Shown in pieces: positions 11,240-11,303 of a stretch of 11,303 nucleotides of DNA. How positions within the stretch are numbered: the stretch's first letter is position 1; the number at the start of each line of letters is the position of its first letter. The notes below the pieces were generated by a model. It made no database searches. It had not been told where the DNA came from and saw only the letters and a program-made list of their open reading frames with translations. This stretch comes from Nanohaloarchaea archaeon PL-Br10_U2g27 (GTDB lineage: Archaea > Nanohalarchaeota > Nanosalinia > Nanosalinales > Nanosalinaceae), in assembly GCA_001564035.1 (NCBI GenBank), contig LKMX01000019.1, positions 1-11,303 on the forward strand, written 5' to 3'. The position numbers and the translations under genes are program-made.

Positions 11240-11303
11240 TGCGGCATCCGGGATTTGAACCCGGGTCTCCACGTTGGCAACGTGATGTCGTGCCACTGGA
11301 CCA
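11240..11303 (-). tRNA. tRNA-Gly (anticodon GCC), 5' end cut by the window edge
   Basis: Read on the minus strand from the edge: U8-G9, D arm GTC...GAC, anticodon stem TCACG/CGTGG with loop TTGCCAA (anticodon GCC, which reads GGC and GGU), a short variable loop, T stem CCGGG/CCCGG with loop TTCAAAT, then ATGCCGC as the 3' acceptor strand and A as discriminator (11240). The seven bases of the 5' acceptor strand lie beyond 11303. No CCA is encoded, since the sequence continues AACC, so it must be added after transcription. A TTTT run just downstream (11232-11235) could terminate transcription. No intron is seen in the anticodon loop. Confidence 0.93.

Overview
The window looks archaeal. It carries an archaeal-type tyrosyl-tRNA synthetase, a nicotianamine synthase-like enzyme, a tRNA-Gly gene without an encoded CCA, and TATA boxes about 25-34 bases upstream of most start codons. 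The genes are small and tightly packed, the proteins are rich in Glu/Asp but still rich in Lys, and GC is about 40 % by eye. A small-genome archaeon, perhaps of a DPANN/nanohaloarchaeal type, would fit, but the lineage is an inference and no 16S or other decisive marker is present.

Layout. Bases 1-114 hold only a doubtful gene end. Bases 115-1614 carry three acidic proteins I do not recognise. Bases 1800-3298 carry two probable winged-helix DNA-binding proteins on either side of a small secreted, sequon-rich protein. Bases 3421-4193 carry a DsbB thiol oxidoreductase whose 3' end overlaps a convergent DUF2892-like membrane protein ending in CPVC. Bases 4277-6641 carry a COG0523/CobW metallochaperone GTPase, coupled to the first of two tandem paralogues of an unrecognised family. 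Bases 6653-7912 (minus strand) carry a nicotianamine synthase-like enzyme and a degenerate Nudix domain protein. Bases 7961-9379 carry a DEAD-box RNA helicase and a divergent cold-shock-domain protein. Bases 9494-10531 carry tyrS, 10682-11224 an unknown two-part protein, and the right edge a truncated tRNA-Gly(GCC).

How the genes may work together. The COG0523 GTPase and the nicotianamine synthase-like enzyme both point to transition-metal handling, and the paralogous family lies between them. DsbB, the CPVC membrane protein and the secreted two-cysteine protein suggest oxidative folding at or outside the membrane. The helicase and cold-shock protein form a divergent RNA-remodelling pair.

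Two genome-wide features stand out. First, the palindrome AGGCCT occurs 38 times by hand count, against roughly 1-2 expected. It is found in coding and non-coding DNA and in all three reading frames, so it is a DNA-level signal resembling the HIP1 palindrome of cyanobacteria or a DNA uptake sequence. Second, most genes appear to be leaderless, and clear Shine-Dalgarno sequences occur at only three genes: one operon-internal cistron and the two RNA-chaperone genes with short leaders.
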